Assembly: GCF_032484785.1 (NCBI RefSeq)
Contig: NZ_JAUETR010000001.1
Coordinates: forward strand, 1,608,501 to 1,672,500
Length of the DNA stretch: 64,000 nucleotides
From: Bradyrhizobium sp. SZCCHNS1050
Lineage (GTDB): Bacteria > Pseudomonadota > Alphaproteobacteria > Rhizobiales > Xanthobacteraceae
Direction: 5' to 3'
Position numbers and translations under genes: made by a program. Of this stretch, positions 44,664 through 53,596 are shown piece after piece. Each line of letters starts with the position of its first letter. Within the stretch, counting starts at the first letter, position 1. The notes under the pieces were generated by a model. It had not been told where the DNA came from. It did not search any database and saw nothing but the letters and a program-made list of their open reading frames with translations.

Positions 44664-45488
44664 CTAGTTGCGGACCGACGGTGTCTCGACGGGCAGCCCG
44701 ATGCCGCGCCAGGCGACGTAGACTTCGAGCGCGAGGAACTCGTCCGACAGCGGCTTGTAGGGCACGCCGCGAACGTCGAACATGCAGCCCTCGAACCGTT
44801 CGTGCAGCGGGATCAGGCGCTGATCGCGCAGCCGGTAGGTCGGAAAGCCGTTGGTCTGGCCTTGGCTCAGAAAATCGGCGCGCATGAACTTGCCGTTGTT
44901 CTTCTCGTGGCAGGACGCGCAGGCGAGATCGAGCTGCCCGACCCGCGTATAGTAGATCTCCTTGCCCTTCTCGAACCATGGCGACATCGGACCGTCGGTC
45001 TTCACCGCCACCGGCATGCCGCGCGACTGGTAGCGGACGAACGCCGTCATGTCCGTCAGTTCCTTCGACTTGAAGGCCCAGGGCTGCGCCTTCATGTGCT
45101 CGGTGCGACAGATGTTGATCTGCTGCTCGAGATTGACCGGCTTGTTGAGCTTATCGCTCCATTTGGGCATGGCGGCGCCGACGCCCTTCATGGTCTTTTC
45201 CGCCTCGCCGTGGCAGCTCATGCACGACTTGCCTTCGCTGCCGTCGACCGTCTTCCAGACGTCGGCGGCCCGCTCCACCGCGAGGAAGCCGGGATTCTCC
45301 AGGTCGTCATCCTGGAGCGCGCGCGTTTCCTTGGTGCGGAACTGATAGCCCGAGATGATGGTCTTGAAGACGTGACCGGGAGGCGCCGGAATGCCCTTCC
45401 GTTCGGCATCCTGGCCGAAGGTCGCGACTGCCGACAGGGCCAGCGCGGCCGAAGCCAGGACGGCGAGAGAACCGTAGCGAATGGACAT
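44664..45488 (-). CDS. soxA: diheme c-type cytochrome SoxA
   Basis: A 274-residue protein with a signal peptide. Two CxxCH motifs: C89-C92-H93 (CMSCHG) and C190-C193-H194 (CASCHE). C235 in FEGCMFDVRGVPY is the axial Cys, which is converted to a persulfide in the SoxAX family. With SoxX it joins thiosulfate to the SoxY Cys. Confidence 0.94.
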   Translation of the reverse strand: MSIRYGSLAVLASAALALSAVATFGQDAERKGIPAPPGHVFKTIISGYQFRTKETRALQDDDLENPGFLAVERAADVWKTVDGSEGKSCMSCHGEAEKTMKGVGAAMPKWSDKLNKPVNLEQQINICRTEHMKAQPWAFKSKELTDMTAFVRYQSRGMPVAVKTDGPMSPWFEKGKEIYYTRVGQLDLACASCHEKNNGKFMRADFLSQGQTNGFPTYRLRDQRLIPLHERFEGCMFDVRGVPYKPLSDEFLALEVYVAWRGIGLPVETPSVRN

Positions 45489-45521
45489 CCGTCACTCCTC
45501 CTAGCGATCACACGCTGCCGA

Positions 45522-45848
45522 TCAGGCCTTCAACGCGATCTTCTCTTCGGCCGTCACCACGGAGCCATCATCATCCGTCCATGCGAACTTGAACGTGCCT
45601 TCCTCGTCGATCCTTGCGTCGAACTGGATGTACGGGTTGGCGGAGATCGCCGGCTCCAGCGCGCAGGAGAACACCGGCTTGCCGTTGAACTCGCAGGTGA
45701 ACTTGTTGATGATCTTGCGCGGGATCGGCTTGCCCTGCGCATCCTTGCGCTGACCCGATTCCATCAGATGCGAGACCAGCGTCTTGATCTGGATGATCTC
45801 GCCCTTCTTGGCTTCCTTCGGAAGCTTGATGCGCGGCTTGTCTGCCAT
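45522..45848 (-). CDS. soxZ: SoxZ
   Basis: A 108-residue protein with an immunoglobulin-like fold: KGEIIQIKTLVSHLMESGQR and FTCEFNGKPVFSCALEPAIS are typical. No signal peptide; it is exported as a complex with SoxY through Tat. 18 bases after soxY. Confidence 0.93.
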   Translation of the reverse strand: MADKPRIKLPKEAKKGEIIQIKTLVSHLMESGQRKDAQGKPIPRKIINKFTCEFNGKPVFSCALEPAISANPYIQFDARIDEEGTFKFAWTDDDGSVVTAEEKIALKA

Positions 45849-45866
45849 GTTCGTCTCTCCCCTGTC

Positions 45867-46319
45867 TCAGCCGCCGCAGCCGCCGATGGTGACCTTGACG
45901 GTCTTGCGCTCCGTGAAGAGCGAGCCGTCACTCATCTTCGCGACCGCGATCACGTTCTGGGTCTGCGCCAGACGGATGCGGATCGATGCCTCGGCCTTGC
46001 CGGACATCGGCGTGAACATCAGCGTGGCGACGCCGGCATTCGGATTGCCGTCGGCCACGAACAGCACTTCCTTGACGTAGTTCTCGGCGGTCATCGGGCT
46101 TTCGACCGAGAGCGCGAGCGGCACGGTGTTGCCGTTCTCGGCGATCTCAGGCAGATCGAGCGTGATCTTGCCCTTGGCCGCTTCCTTGCCGCCGGTGAAC
46201 TTCTTGATCATCTCGGCCGCGTCGTTGCTCGGCTCGGCGTTGGCGGCCATCGGCAGCACCGTCAGGGCGACGAAACCGCCGCCGAGAAGGAACGCCTGTC
46301 GTCTGTTGATTGCGCCCAT
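45867..46319 (-). CDS. soxY: sulfur-carrier protein SoxY
   Basis: A 150-residue protein with Tat signal (INRRQAFLLGGGFVALTVLP) and the terminal GGCGG whose Cys carries the sulfur intermediates. Lies between soxX and soxZ. Confidence 0.95.
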   Translation of the reverse strand: MGAINRRQAFLLGGGFVALTVLPMAANAEPSNDAAEMIKKFTGGKEAAKGKITLDLPEIAENGNTVPLALSVESPMTAENYVKEVLFVADGNPNAGVATLMFTPMSGKAEASIRIRLAQTQNVIAVAKMSDGSLFTERKTVKVTIGGCGG

Positions 46320-46339
46320 GCATCATCCTCCAGAGGCGG

Positions 46340-46783
46340 TTACTTCAATGTTTCGAGAAAGGCGACGACGTCCTCGACCTGCGCGGCGGTGAGGACGGGT
46401 TTGCCGACGAACTCCGGCCTGACGCGATTGAGTCCGTCGTTCTTGTAGAAGGCGGGCATCACCGTATCGGTGAAGATGCGCTTGGGATCGGCGACGATCA
46501 GGCGCAATTGCGCCGCGTTGTAGCGGGTCGCGACGCCGTCGAGCGACGGACCGAACTCGCCGTGAAACTCTTCCGACTTCAGCGACGACACCTGATGGCA
46601 GGCGAGGCAATTGCCCAGCGTCCGCGTCAAGAACACCTTCTTGCCGGCATCGGCATTGCCGGGCGCGCCCGTCAGCGATTTCGGAATGGCATAGTCGACG
46701 ACATCGAGCCTGATCGGCTCGTCACCCCGCGCGGCTGCCGACAGCAACACGCAGAGCAAGGCGGCCGGAATCAAACGGCGCAT
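46340..46783 (-). CDS. soxX: c-type cytochrome SoxX
   Basis: A 147-residue cytochrome with a signal peptide and one heme motif CLACH (C59-H63). The axial Met is in DTVMPAFYKNDG. First gene of the soxXYZABCD operon; a near-palindromic operator lies upstream at 46848. Confidence 0.92.
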   Translation of the reverse strand: MRRLIPAALLCVLLSAAARGDEPIRLDVVDYAIPKSLTGAPGNADAGKKVFLTRTLGNCLACHQVSSLKSEEFHGEFGPSLDGVATRYNAAQLRLIVADPKRIFTDTVMPAFYKNDGLNRVRPEFVGKPVLTAAQVEDVVAFLETLK

Positions 46784-46847
46784 GTTTCCACCCTGACCGA
46801 CGAGGCGTCCCCTCGCCTTACGATGACACGACGGACTTACGATCCAT

Positions 46848-46864
46848 CATATTCAAGAATTATG
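46848..46864. promoter_or_regulatory. sox-type operator upstream of soxX
   Basis: CATATTCAAGAATTATG: near-perfect inverted repeat with ATTC and GAAT arms, 65 bases before the soxX start, in the soxW-soxX interval. Confidence 0.6.
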
Positions 46865-46912
46865 ATTTGATAATGTGATTGGTGTCAAGCGTATTTCGAT
46901 GCCGCACTGCAC

Positions 46913-47503
46913 TCAACCCTTGGTCGAAGCGAGATAGTCGCGGAAGGTGCCGCGCTCGTAGGCCCTCTCGCGCACGAAGCGGAACATTGCGAGGAAATGC
47001 GGCGGCTTGAGATAGCCCGGCGCGCGCGCCACCTCGCGCGCGAGCGGCTCCTTCGCAGAGACCCCCTCGGCCGATGGCGGAAAGAACTGGAACGTCGGCG
47101 TGAAGCGGATCGCGTAGCGCTCGGCGAGCTCCTTCTCGGCAAGCTCCTTGCCATCGAAGTCGATCACCTTGCGCGCGCCGAGCAGGTTGAGCTGCAGCAC
47201 TTCGAAATTGGCACGGATGTAGTCCGTGATCTCTTGATCGGCAAAGTTCACCAGATGCGTCTCGCGGCAATACGGGCAGCCGCGCAGCTCCCACATGATC
47301 GCAAGCCGCTTGCCTTCCGACGCCGCGCTTTCGAGATCCTCGCGCAGGTCCAGGAAGCTGTTGAGAAACCAGGACTGGTGATAGAGCCCGTCGTCGCCGA
47401 GCGCCGCGTCGGCCTGCGCCGGCGCCGACGCCGGGCCGACGGCCGCAGCAGCAGAGAGCAGCGCAACCAGATCGCGCCGCGTCATCGTCCGGTTCGTCGT
47501 CAT
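46913..47503 (-). CDS. soxW: thioredoxin-fold SoxW-like protein
   Basis: A 196-residue exported thioredoxin-like protein. Tat-like signal (TMTRRDLVALLSAAAAVGPA) and active site GCPYCRETHLVNF. SoxW proteins keep periplasmic Sox cysteines reduced, using electrons passed by SoxV. ATG at 47503 chosen; the longer frame lacks coding character. It lies immediately before soxX on the same strand with the operator between. Confidence 0.82.
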   Translation of the reverse strand: MTTNRTMTRRDLVALLSAAAAVGPASAPAQADAALGDDGLYHQSWFLNSFLDLREDLESAASEGKRLAIMWELRGCPYCRETHLVNFADQEITDYIRANFEVLQLNLLGARKVIDFDGKELAEKELAERYAIRFTPTFQFFPPSAEGVSAKEPLAREVARAPGYLKPPHFLAMFRFVRERAYERGTFRDYLASTKG

Positions 47504-47563
47504 CAGCCTGCTCGCGCGCTTTGCCAAGTCCACTTTGCCAAGTCCACGGAATTTCGATACATG

Positions 47564-47575
47564 ATATTCGAATAA
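47564..47575. promoter_or_regulatory. sox-type operator between soxW and divergent gene
   Basis: ATATTCGAATAA with the 8-bp palindrome ATTCGAAT at 47566-47573, between soxW (minus) and the gene starting at 47598 (plus). Serves both by position. Confidence 0.6.
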
Positions 47576-47597
47576 CAGAATGTGAAAAGGACATTCG

Positions 47598-48314
47598 ATG
47601 CTGCGCCGCGTCATCATGCTGTCGCTCGTGCTGTCATGCCTCACGCATGGCGTCCGTGGGCACGCCGAAGAGAACGCGGACGTTGCTGCCTTCATGCGCT
47701 CGGCGATGGCCAGCCTGCGCACCGCCGCGAGCTATGGCCGCACCGGCAATGTGGGCCTGGCGCAGATCGAGCTCGACGACGCCCGGATCGCCTGGGGCAG
47801 GCTCAGCCGGCTCGCCGAGCGCTCCAATGCGCCCTATTCGGCCAAATCCTTTGCAGAACTGATCGCCACCGGAAACGATCGCCTGAAGCAGGCGGACGAA
47901 GCGCTGACCGCAGGTGACGGGGCACGCGCTGCGGCGGCCATTGCCGCGTTGCGCCGGTCGCTTCACGCCCTGAGGCAGGACGCCGGCGTGGTCGAGCTCA
48001 GCGATTGCGTGTTCGACCTGTCACCCGTCATGGACGCGTTGCGCAACGCAGCTGCGCGGTTCGCTGCGGGCAAGGCCGAGCCTGGCGAGGTCGTCCAGGC
48101 CGGCACAGCGCTGCGCGACCGGCTGCAACGCTGCAACGGCCTCGCCGCGCCCGACGTGGCGAGCCAGGCCGAGTTCCGCCGCCTGATCGACGGCGCCACG
48201 ACGAGTGCCGGCGAGATCGGCCGCGCGGCGCGCGAGAGCGACGCCGGCCTGGTGCATCGCTATGAGATCGAACTGCAGTCCTTCGTCAATCTATTGGACT
48301 TCCGCTTCGGCTGA
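47598..48314 (+). CDS. exported helical protein of sox locus, unknown
   Basis: A 238-residue protein with a signal peptide (LSLVLSCLTHGVRG). The mature protein is almost all helical (RTAASYGRTGNVGLAQIELD, ARAAAAIAALRRSLHALRQD) with two cysteines (LSDCVFD and LQRCNGLA). No heme motif. Divergent from soxW under an ATTCGAAT operator, so it is probably a sox regulon member. Its stop TGA and the soxV stop (TCA read on the other strand) are back to back. Confidence 0.65.
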   Translation: MLRRVIMLSLVLSCLTHGVRGHAEENADVAAFMRSAMASLRTAASYGRTGNVGLAQIELDDARIAWGRLSRLAERSNAPYSAKSFAELIATGNDRLKQADEALTAGDGARAAAAIAALRRSLHALRQDAGVVELSDCVFDLSPVMDALRNAAARFAAGKAEPGEVVQAGTALRDRLQRCNGLAAPDVASQAEFRRLIDGATTSAGEIGRAARESDAGLVHRYEIELQSFVNLLDFRFG

Positions 48315-49049
48315 TCAGCCGATGGTGGCGAGCGACGGAAAGCGCTCGAAGATCCATTCCGACATCCGCGGGATCACGCCGGCGAGAAAGGCCGCGCCGG
48401 TCAGGACGAGAAAGCCGCCCATCGTCTTCTCGACCAGGGGGAGATGCGGCTTGATGCCCTTGAGCATGGTCATGAACTGTCCCGTGAAGGCAGCGGCGAT
48501 CAGGAACGGGATGCCGGTCCCGACCGAATAGGCGGCGAGCAGCAGCGCACCCTTCCCCACCGTCGCCTCCGCGCCGGCCATCATCAGGACGGCGGCAAGG
48601 ACCGGCCCCGCACACGGTGTCCAGCCGAAGGCGAAGGCAAGTCCCATCACGAACGCACCGAGCAGGCCGGCCGGCTTGCTTCCGACGTCGATCGTCGCGC
48701 TCCGGTACAGCAGCGGGATCCGGAGCACCCCGAGGAAATGCAGCCCCATCGTGATGATGACGAGGCCAGCGAGGATGCCGAGCTGGCTGAGATGGCCGGC
48801 AATGAACCTTCCGAACACCGAGGCGGTGGCGCCGAGACCGACGAACACCAGCGAAAAACCGCCGACGAAGCACAGCGCCGTCAGCACCGTCCGCCGCCGC
48901 TGGGCCATGCTGGTTTCGCCGATCGCGTCGGCCGCCGAGACGCCGGCCATGTAGCACAGGAACGGCGGGACCAGCGGCAGAATGCACGGTGACAGAAACG
49001 ACAACAGACCCGCGGCCAGCGCGGCGCCCAGCGTGACGTCGAGATCCAT
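48315..49049 (-). CDS. soxV: SoxV/CcdA-like thiol-disulfide transporter
   Basis: A 244-residue membrane protein of the CcdA/DsbD family. The two transport Cys lie in LSFLSPCILPLVPPFL and FAFGWTPCAGPVLAAVLMMA, with PCAGP typical of the family. Six helices are expected. It carries reducing equivalents from cytoplasmic thioredoxin to SoxW and SoxS. Divergent from soxS with a palindrome between. Confidence 0.9.
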   Translation of the reverse strand: MDLDVTLGAALAAGLLSFLSPCILPLVPPFLCYMAGVSAADAIGETSMAQRRRTVLTALCFVGGFSLVFVGLGATASVFGRFIAGHLSQLGILAGLVIITMGLHFLGVLRIPLLYRSATIDVGSKPAGLLGAFVMGLAFAFGWTPCAGPVLAAVLMMAGAEATVGKGALLLAAYSVGTGIPFLIAAAFTGQFMTMLKGIKPHLPLVEKTMGGFLVLTGAAFLAGVIPRMSEWIFERFPSLATIG

Positions 49050-49119
49050 CTTTCCCCCCGGTCGGCCAGCGCTACGTGCCCGGCCTGCCGGGCAGGATTC
49101 GGAAATCGCGCACTAGTAC

Positions 49120-49131
49120 ATATTCGAATTT
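49120..49131. promoter_or_regulatory. sox-type operator between soxV and soxS
   Basis: CATATTCGAATTTA region with ATTCGAAT at 49122-49129, in the 121-base divergent interval of soxV and soxS. The position matches the operator reported for SoxR repressors of other sulfur oxidisers (soxS-soxV interval). Confidence 0.65.
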
Positions 49132-49170
49132 AATGATAGATTGGCCGCCAAGTCCAGAGAGGATCTCGGC

Positions 49171-49560
49171 ATGACCAGCAGACGTGCATCGCGCGGATTC
49201 GCAACGCTCGCAGGAGCCGTAGTGACCGGCATTTGCCTCTCGTCCCCGGCGTTCGCCTCCGAGCTCGTGATGTTCGAACGTCCGGGCTGCGGCTGGTGCG
49301 CCCGCTTCAACGCGGAAATCGGTCCGATCTATGACAAGACCGACGAGGGGCGCGCGCTGCCGCTGCGACGGGTCGACCTTGCCAAGCCGCTGCCGACGGA
49401 CCTTTCCGGTATCGATCCGGGAGCGTTCACCCCGACCTTCGTGGTGGTCGATCAGGGCCGCGAGATCGGACGCATCCGCGGTTATCCCGGCGATGCGTTC
49501 TTCTTTGGGCTGCTCGGCCGCATAATGAATGCTACAAGCGGGGCTCCGGCCCGCTCCTGA
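49171..49560 (+). CDS. soxS: periplasmic thioredoxin SoxS
   Basis: A 129-residue protein with a signal peptide and a thioredoxin active site FERPGCGWCARFNAEI (C40, C43). SoxS restores the catalytic SoxY Cys to the reduced form. It is co-transcribed with soxR (24-base gap). Confidence 0.88.
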   Translation: MTSRRASRGFATLAGAVVTGICLSSPAFASELVMFERPGCGWCARFNAEIGPIYDKTDEGRALPLRRVDLAKPLPTDLSGIDPGAFTPTFVVVDQGREIGRIRGYPGDAFFFGLLGRIMNATSGAPARS

Positions 49561-49584
49561 CGCCAACCGAGGGATTCAGAATTC

Positions 49585-49935
49585 ATGCCGCTGCCGAAGT
49601 TGAAGGACATCGAAACCTCTGCCGAGCTCGAGCAGATGATCGAGAAGGCGCGGGAAGCCAGCGAGATGCTGAAGGCACTGTCCCACGAGTCCCGGCTTTT
49701 GCTGCTCTGCATCCTTGCCGAAGGCGAAAAATCCGTCACCGAGCTCGAGCAGTTCCTGGGCGAGCGGCAGTCGACCGTCTCGCAGCAGCTCGCCCGTCTC
49801 AGGCTCGACCGGCTGGTCACGACGCGGCGCGAGGGCAAGACGATCTACTACAGCCTTGCGAGCGAAGATGTCCGCAAGATCCTGACGGCGATCTACGACG
49901 TCTATTGCGAGCCGGTCCGCAAGCGCCGCCGCTGA
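49585..49935 (+). CDS. soxR: ArsR-type sulfide/persulfide-sensing repressor SoxR
   Basis: A 116-residue winged-helix ArsR protein related to BigR, SqrR and SoxR. The HTH is VTELEQFLGERQSTVSQQLA, and the two conserved sensor cysteines are present: C42 (LLLLCILAEGEKSV) and C108 (YDVYCEPV). In this family sulfane sulfur joins them by a tetrasulfide or disulfide and releases DNA. Four ATTC..GAAT palindromes in front of sox units are likely its operators. Not the [2Fe-2S] SoxR of enterics. Confidence 0.85.
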   Translation: MPLPKLKDIETSAELEQMIEKAREASEMLKALSHESRLLLLCILAEGEKSVTELEQFLGERQSTVSQQLARLRLDRLVTTRREGKTIYYSLASEDVRKILTAIYDVYCEPVRKRRR

Positions 49936-50056
49936 CCGGTTGGCCCTCGCGGTCTCGGGCTTCGCATCGGCGCGCCCCGTAGCGGCGCAAGAGGTCTGGC
50001 GTCCCCGCCGCTCCTGGCGCACAATGCCAGGAAACCAACGAGGATGTCGGAGAGGA

Positions 50057-51142
50057 ATGCTCAGCCCATCAGCACTGACGTTCATGTGTGGGCTCCTCGC
50101 GGGCGCCGTTCTCGGCGTCGCCGGTCGCGCCGGCCGCTTCTGTACGCTCGCGATGCTGGAGGACGCGTTCTTCGGCGCCGATACCCGGCGACTCAAATCC
50201 TTCGCTCTGGCGGCCGCGGTCGCGCTGGTCGCAACCCAGCTGCTCGCCAGCTTCGGCCTGATCGACCTGTCGCGCTCGATCTACTTGACGTCGTCCATTC
50301 CGCTCGGCGGCGCCATCCTCGGCGGCTTGTCGTTCGGAATCGGGATGGCCCTGGTCGGCACCTGCGGCTTCGGGACACTGGTCCGTATCGGCGGCGGTGA
50401 TTTGCGCGCCATCGTCGTGTTTCTGGTGCTGGGCGTGTCAGCCCTGGCCGCGATGCGCGGGCTCACGGGATTCCTGCGCATCTCGCTGATCGAGCCGCTC
50501 TCCATACGCCTGCCCGAAACGATGACCCAGGGCATGGATATGCTGCTGTCGCCCGCACTTGGCTCATATGCGCGGCCGGCAACCGTTTCCGTCGCAGCGG
50601 TCGCGCTCGCGGCCTGGGCATTGGCCGACGGGCGCCTCGTGAGATCGCCGCGCCTGCTGCTCTCCGGCCTCGCCGTAGGCTGCGCGGTGGCGTTCGGCTG
50701 GTTCGCCACCAGCTGGCTCGGCAATGACGATTTCGATCCGGCGCGCGTGGCATCCCTGACCTTCGTTGCCCCGCTCGGCAATACCGTGCTCTACATCGCC
50801 ACGCTGTCCGGCAGCCGGGCCGATTTTGCGATCGGCTCCGTCGCCGGCGTGATCCTGGGCTCGTTCGTCGCGGCAATGTTTTCGCGCGTCTTCCGCTGGG
50901 AGGCCTGCGATGATGCGCGCGAGCTGAAGCGTCACATGACCGGCGCGCTGCTGATGGGCACCGGCGGCATCATGTCGATGGGCTGCACGATCGGACAGGG
51001 CCTGTCGGCATTCTCGACGTTGGCGGTCTCGGCGCCGCTGACGATGCTGGCGATCACCTGCGGCGCACGTCTCGGCCTCGAATACACCATGACCGGCGAA
51101 TGGCGCCCTGCCGTGCGCAACCTGCTGCGTCTGACATCGTGA
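50057..51142 (+). CDS. YeeE/YedE (TsuA-like) transporter, full length
   Basis: A 361-residue membrane protein. The family Cys motifs are GGLSFGIGMALVGTCGFGT and GALLMGTGGIMSMGCTIGQG, with RAGRFCTLAML near the N-terminus. It follows soxR on the same strand (121 bases). It gives a third YeeE/YedE locus in this region. Start at ATG 50057 with GAGAGGA. Confidence 0.82.
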   Translation: MLSPSALTFMCGLLAGAVLGVAGRAGRFCTLAMLEDAFFGADTRRLKSFALAAAVALVATQLLASFGLIDLSRSIYLTSSIPLGGAILGGLSFGIGMALVGTCGFGTLVRIGGGDLRAIVVFLVLGVSALAAMRGLTGFLRISLIEPLSIRLPETMTQGMDMLLSPALGSYARPATVSVAAVALAAWALADGRLVRSPRLLLSGLAVGCAVAFGWFATSWLGNDDFDPARVASLTFVAPLGNTVLYIATLSGSRADFAIGSVAGVILGSFVAAMFSRVFRWEACDDARELKRHMTGALLMGTGGIMSMGCTIGQGLSAFSTLAVSAPLTMLAITCGARLGLEYTMTGEWRPAVRNLLRLTS

Positions 51143-51426
51143 CGGCGGCTGCGCTCGCGCAATGTGCAAGCTCGCTCCCACGCCAGGGCAATGGGGTTGT
51201 ACCGCAGGCAGACGGATTGTGGATTTCGCCGTTGCCTCAATACTTCAGTTCACGCGCTTCGCAGATTGTCTGCCGGCTCGCATGGTCGCCTGAGCGCCGT
51301 CCTGGTGATAATTCCCGGATCTTCCGATGCCACGCTTCAGGGGGAGACGGCACTGTCCTCAGCTGCACAGCAGCTCACAAACCAAAACTCCCGCAGCCTC
51401 GTCGGCTACGGGAGTGTCGGTCTCAA

Positions 51427-51503
<77 letters not shown>

Positions 51504-51989
51504 TTAACTTGTGCGTCACCTTCAGAGAAGCGCCGGGCGGTCCTGGCAGACACCGAGGCGCTGCCGATCCATCCCAAAGGCTTCCTGAGAAGGCTTGAGC
51601 CCGTTGGCCTAGCCGGCCGTCGGGTGCGGGCGGTATGTACCAATGCGAGGCCGGTTTGGAAAGGCCTTTCGGGAAGTTTTTTTGCCGGATTGTGACACCG
51701 CCTCTCTCACGACTCACATCAGAAATTACCTCAACATTACAAATACATATGAGAGCGACCTATTTGCCGGCCGGGACCACGGCACGGCCCGGGCTGGGGA
51801 CAAGGACAAGTTCTTCGGGGGGCGGCGGCAGGGACCGACGACACACACCCCAAATGGATTGGCTCCACGCTCGCGCCCAGCCGGCACAAAACCGACGCCG
51901 TGCTTGCCAAGGGTCCCGCAACGCGGCAGCTTTAAGCCAACCAGAATGACGGCCCTGCACGCGGCCGCGGTACACGCGAGGAGACGTCC
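51504..51989. other. no gene seen; AT-rich patch
   Basis: About 486 bases between tRNA-fMet and the aldehyde dehydrogenase. An AT-rich block near 51720-51760 (AATTACCTCAACATTACAAA) stands out in an otherwise GC-rich interval and may hold the promoter of the next gene. Confidence 0.4.
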
Positions 51990-53423
51990 ATGGACCAGTC
52001 CCTGAAGAGCCCAGCCCTCTCGGCGCTCGACGACGCGTTCCACGCCCAGGTCGAGGCCTCCCGCAATGCGCCCCCGCCCGCTCTCGCGGCACGGCTGGAC
52101 GGCCTGAAGCGGCTGCGAGCGATGCTGTCGGACAACGAGAAGCGCCTGGAGCAGGCGATCTCGGCCGATTTCGGCCACCGCTGCGCCGTCGAGACGACGA
52201 TTGCCGAAACGCTGTTCCTGCAGGCCGAGATCAGGCACACGCTCAAGGTGCTGCCGCGCTGGATGGCGCCGCGGCGCATCGCCACCGCGCTGCAGTTCTG
52301 GCCGGCGCGCAACCGCCTGATCCCGCAGCCGCTCGGCGTGGTCGGCATCATCGCGCCGTGGAATTACCCGTTGCAGCTGACGCTGGCGCCAGCAATCGGC
52401 GCGCTCGCCGCCGGCAACCGGGTCATGATCAAGCCGAGCGAGCTGACGCCGCACTTCTCCGCGCTGCTCAAGGAGCTCATCGCGGCGAATTTCGACCCGA
52501 CTGAGCTCATCGTCACCGGCATCGAGGACGGCGTCGCGGAGACCTTTGCCGCGCTGCCGTTCGATCATCTGGTCTTCACCGGCTCGACCCGCGTCGGCCG
52601 CATCGTCGCTGAGGCCGCCGGGCGCAACCTGACCCCGGTGACGCTCGAGCTCGGCGGCAAGTCACCGACCATCGTCGACGTCTCCGCCGACATCGACGAA
52701 GCCGCGGAGCGCATCGCCTATGCCAAGCTGCTCAACGCCGGCCAGACCTGCATCGCGCCGGACTACGTGTTCGTGCCCGAACAGCACGCGGACGCATTCG
52801 CGAGCAAGCTGCACCGGCACATGCTGCAGATGTTCGGCACCAACCCGGCCAATGGCGACTACACGTCGATCATCTCCGAGCGGCACTATGCTAGGCTGGA
52901 AGGATTGCTGCGCGATGCGATCGCGCGCGGCGCCAGGACGCTGAGCACGACCAGCCCGGAAGATCCGGCCTGGAAGAAGCTGCGGAAATTTCCACCGACG
53001 ATCGTGGTCGGCGCGAGCGCGGACATGGCGGTCATGCAGGAGGAGATCTTCGGTCCGCTGCTGCCGATCATGACCTATCGGCAATCCGACGACGTCATCC
53101 GCCACATCAACGCCCACGACCGGCCGCTCGCGCTGTACTGGTTCGGCACTGACGCTGCGGCCCGTGACACGGTGCTGGCGCGCACCGTCTCCGGCGGCGT
53201 CACCATCAACGACTGCCTTCTGCATTTTGCGCAGATGAACCAGCCGATGGGCGGCGTCGGCGCCTCCGGCATCGGCCATTATCACGGCGAATGGGGCTTC
53301 AACAGCTTCAGCAAGTTGAAGCCGGTGTTCTACCGCTCTCCCTTCAACCGCATGAAGGATCTCTATCCACCCTACGGCGCCAGCATCGCGCGGATCGAAA
53401 AGCTTCTGCGATTCCTGTCCTAG
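51990..53423 (+). CDS. coniferyl-aldehyde-dehydrogenase-like NAD(P)+ enzyme
   Basis: A 477-residue ALDH of the short, coniferyl-aldehyde-dehydrogenase group. Cofactor and oxyanion site IIAPWNYPLQL, Glu in LELGGKSPTIVDV, nucleophile Cys in NAGQTCIAPDYV. GAGGAG precedes the ATG. It oxidises aromatic or aliphatic aldehydes; with the next gene, an alcohol or choline-type oxidase, it may run a two-step alcohol-to-acid pathway. Confidence 0.85.
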   Translation: MDQSLKSPALSALDDAFHAQVEASRNAPPPALAARLDGLKRLRAMLSDNEKRLEQAISADFGHRCAVETTIAETLFLQAEIRHTLKVLPRWMAPRRIATALQFWPARNRLIPQPLGVVGIIAPWNYPLQLTLAPAIGALAAGNRVMIKPSELTPHFSALLKELIAANFDPTELIVTGIEDGVAETFAALPFDHLVFTGSTRVGRIVAEAAGRNLTPVTLELGGKSPTIVDVSADIDEAAERIAYAKLLNAGQTCIAPDYVFVPEQHADAFASKLHRHMLQMFGTNPANGDYTSIISERHYARLEGLLRDAIARGARTLSTTSPEDPAWKKLRKFPPTIVVGASADMAVMQEEIFGPLLPIMTYRQSDDVIRHINAHDRPLALYWFGTDAAARDTVLARTVSGGVTINDCLLHFAQMNQPMGGVGASGIGHYHGEWGFNSFSKLKPVFYRSPFNRMKDLYPPYGASIARIEKLLRFLS

Positions 53424-53596
53424 CCAATCGTCGTTCCCGGGGCGCAGAGCGCGCCCCCAGGAATCCCGAGACGATCGGGTGCAGATCAAACTCTCGATTC
53501 CGAGTTCGACGCTCAGCGCAAATGACTTCGCCACCTGCCGCGCGCCGCCGGAACGACATTCGAACAACAAGCAAAACAAACATCAGGGAGAGATGC

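Noticed and set aside
44466..46448. Long plus-strand frame opposite soxA, soxZ and soxY
   Set aside because: It lies antisense to clearly recognised Sox proteins, has no family features and follows from GC-rich third positions.
49585..49935. Enteric-type [2Fe-2S] SoxR redox sensor
   Set aside because: The protein is an ArsR-type winged helix with two separate Cys, not a MerR-family protein with a CX2CXCX5C cluster.
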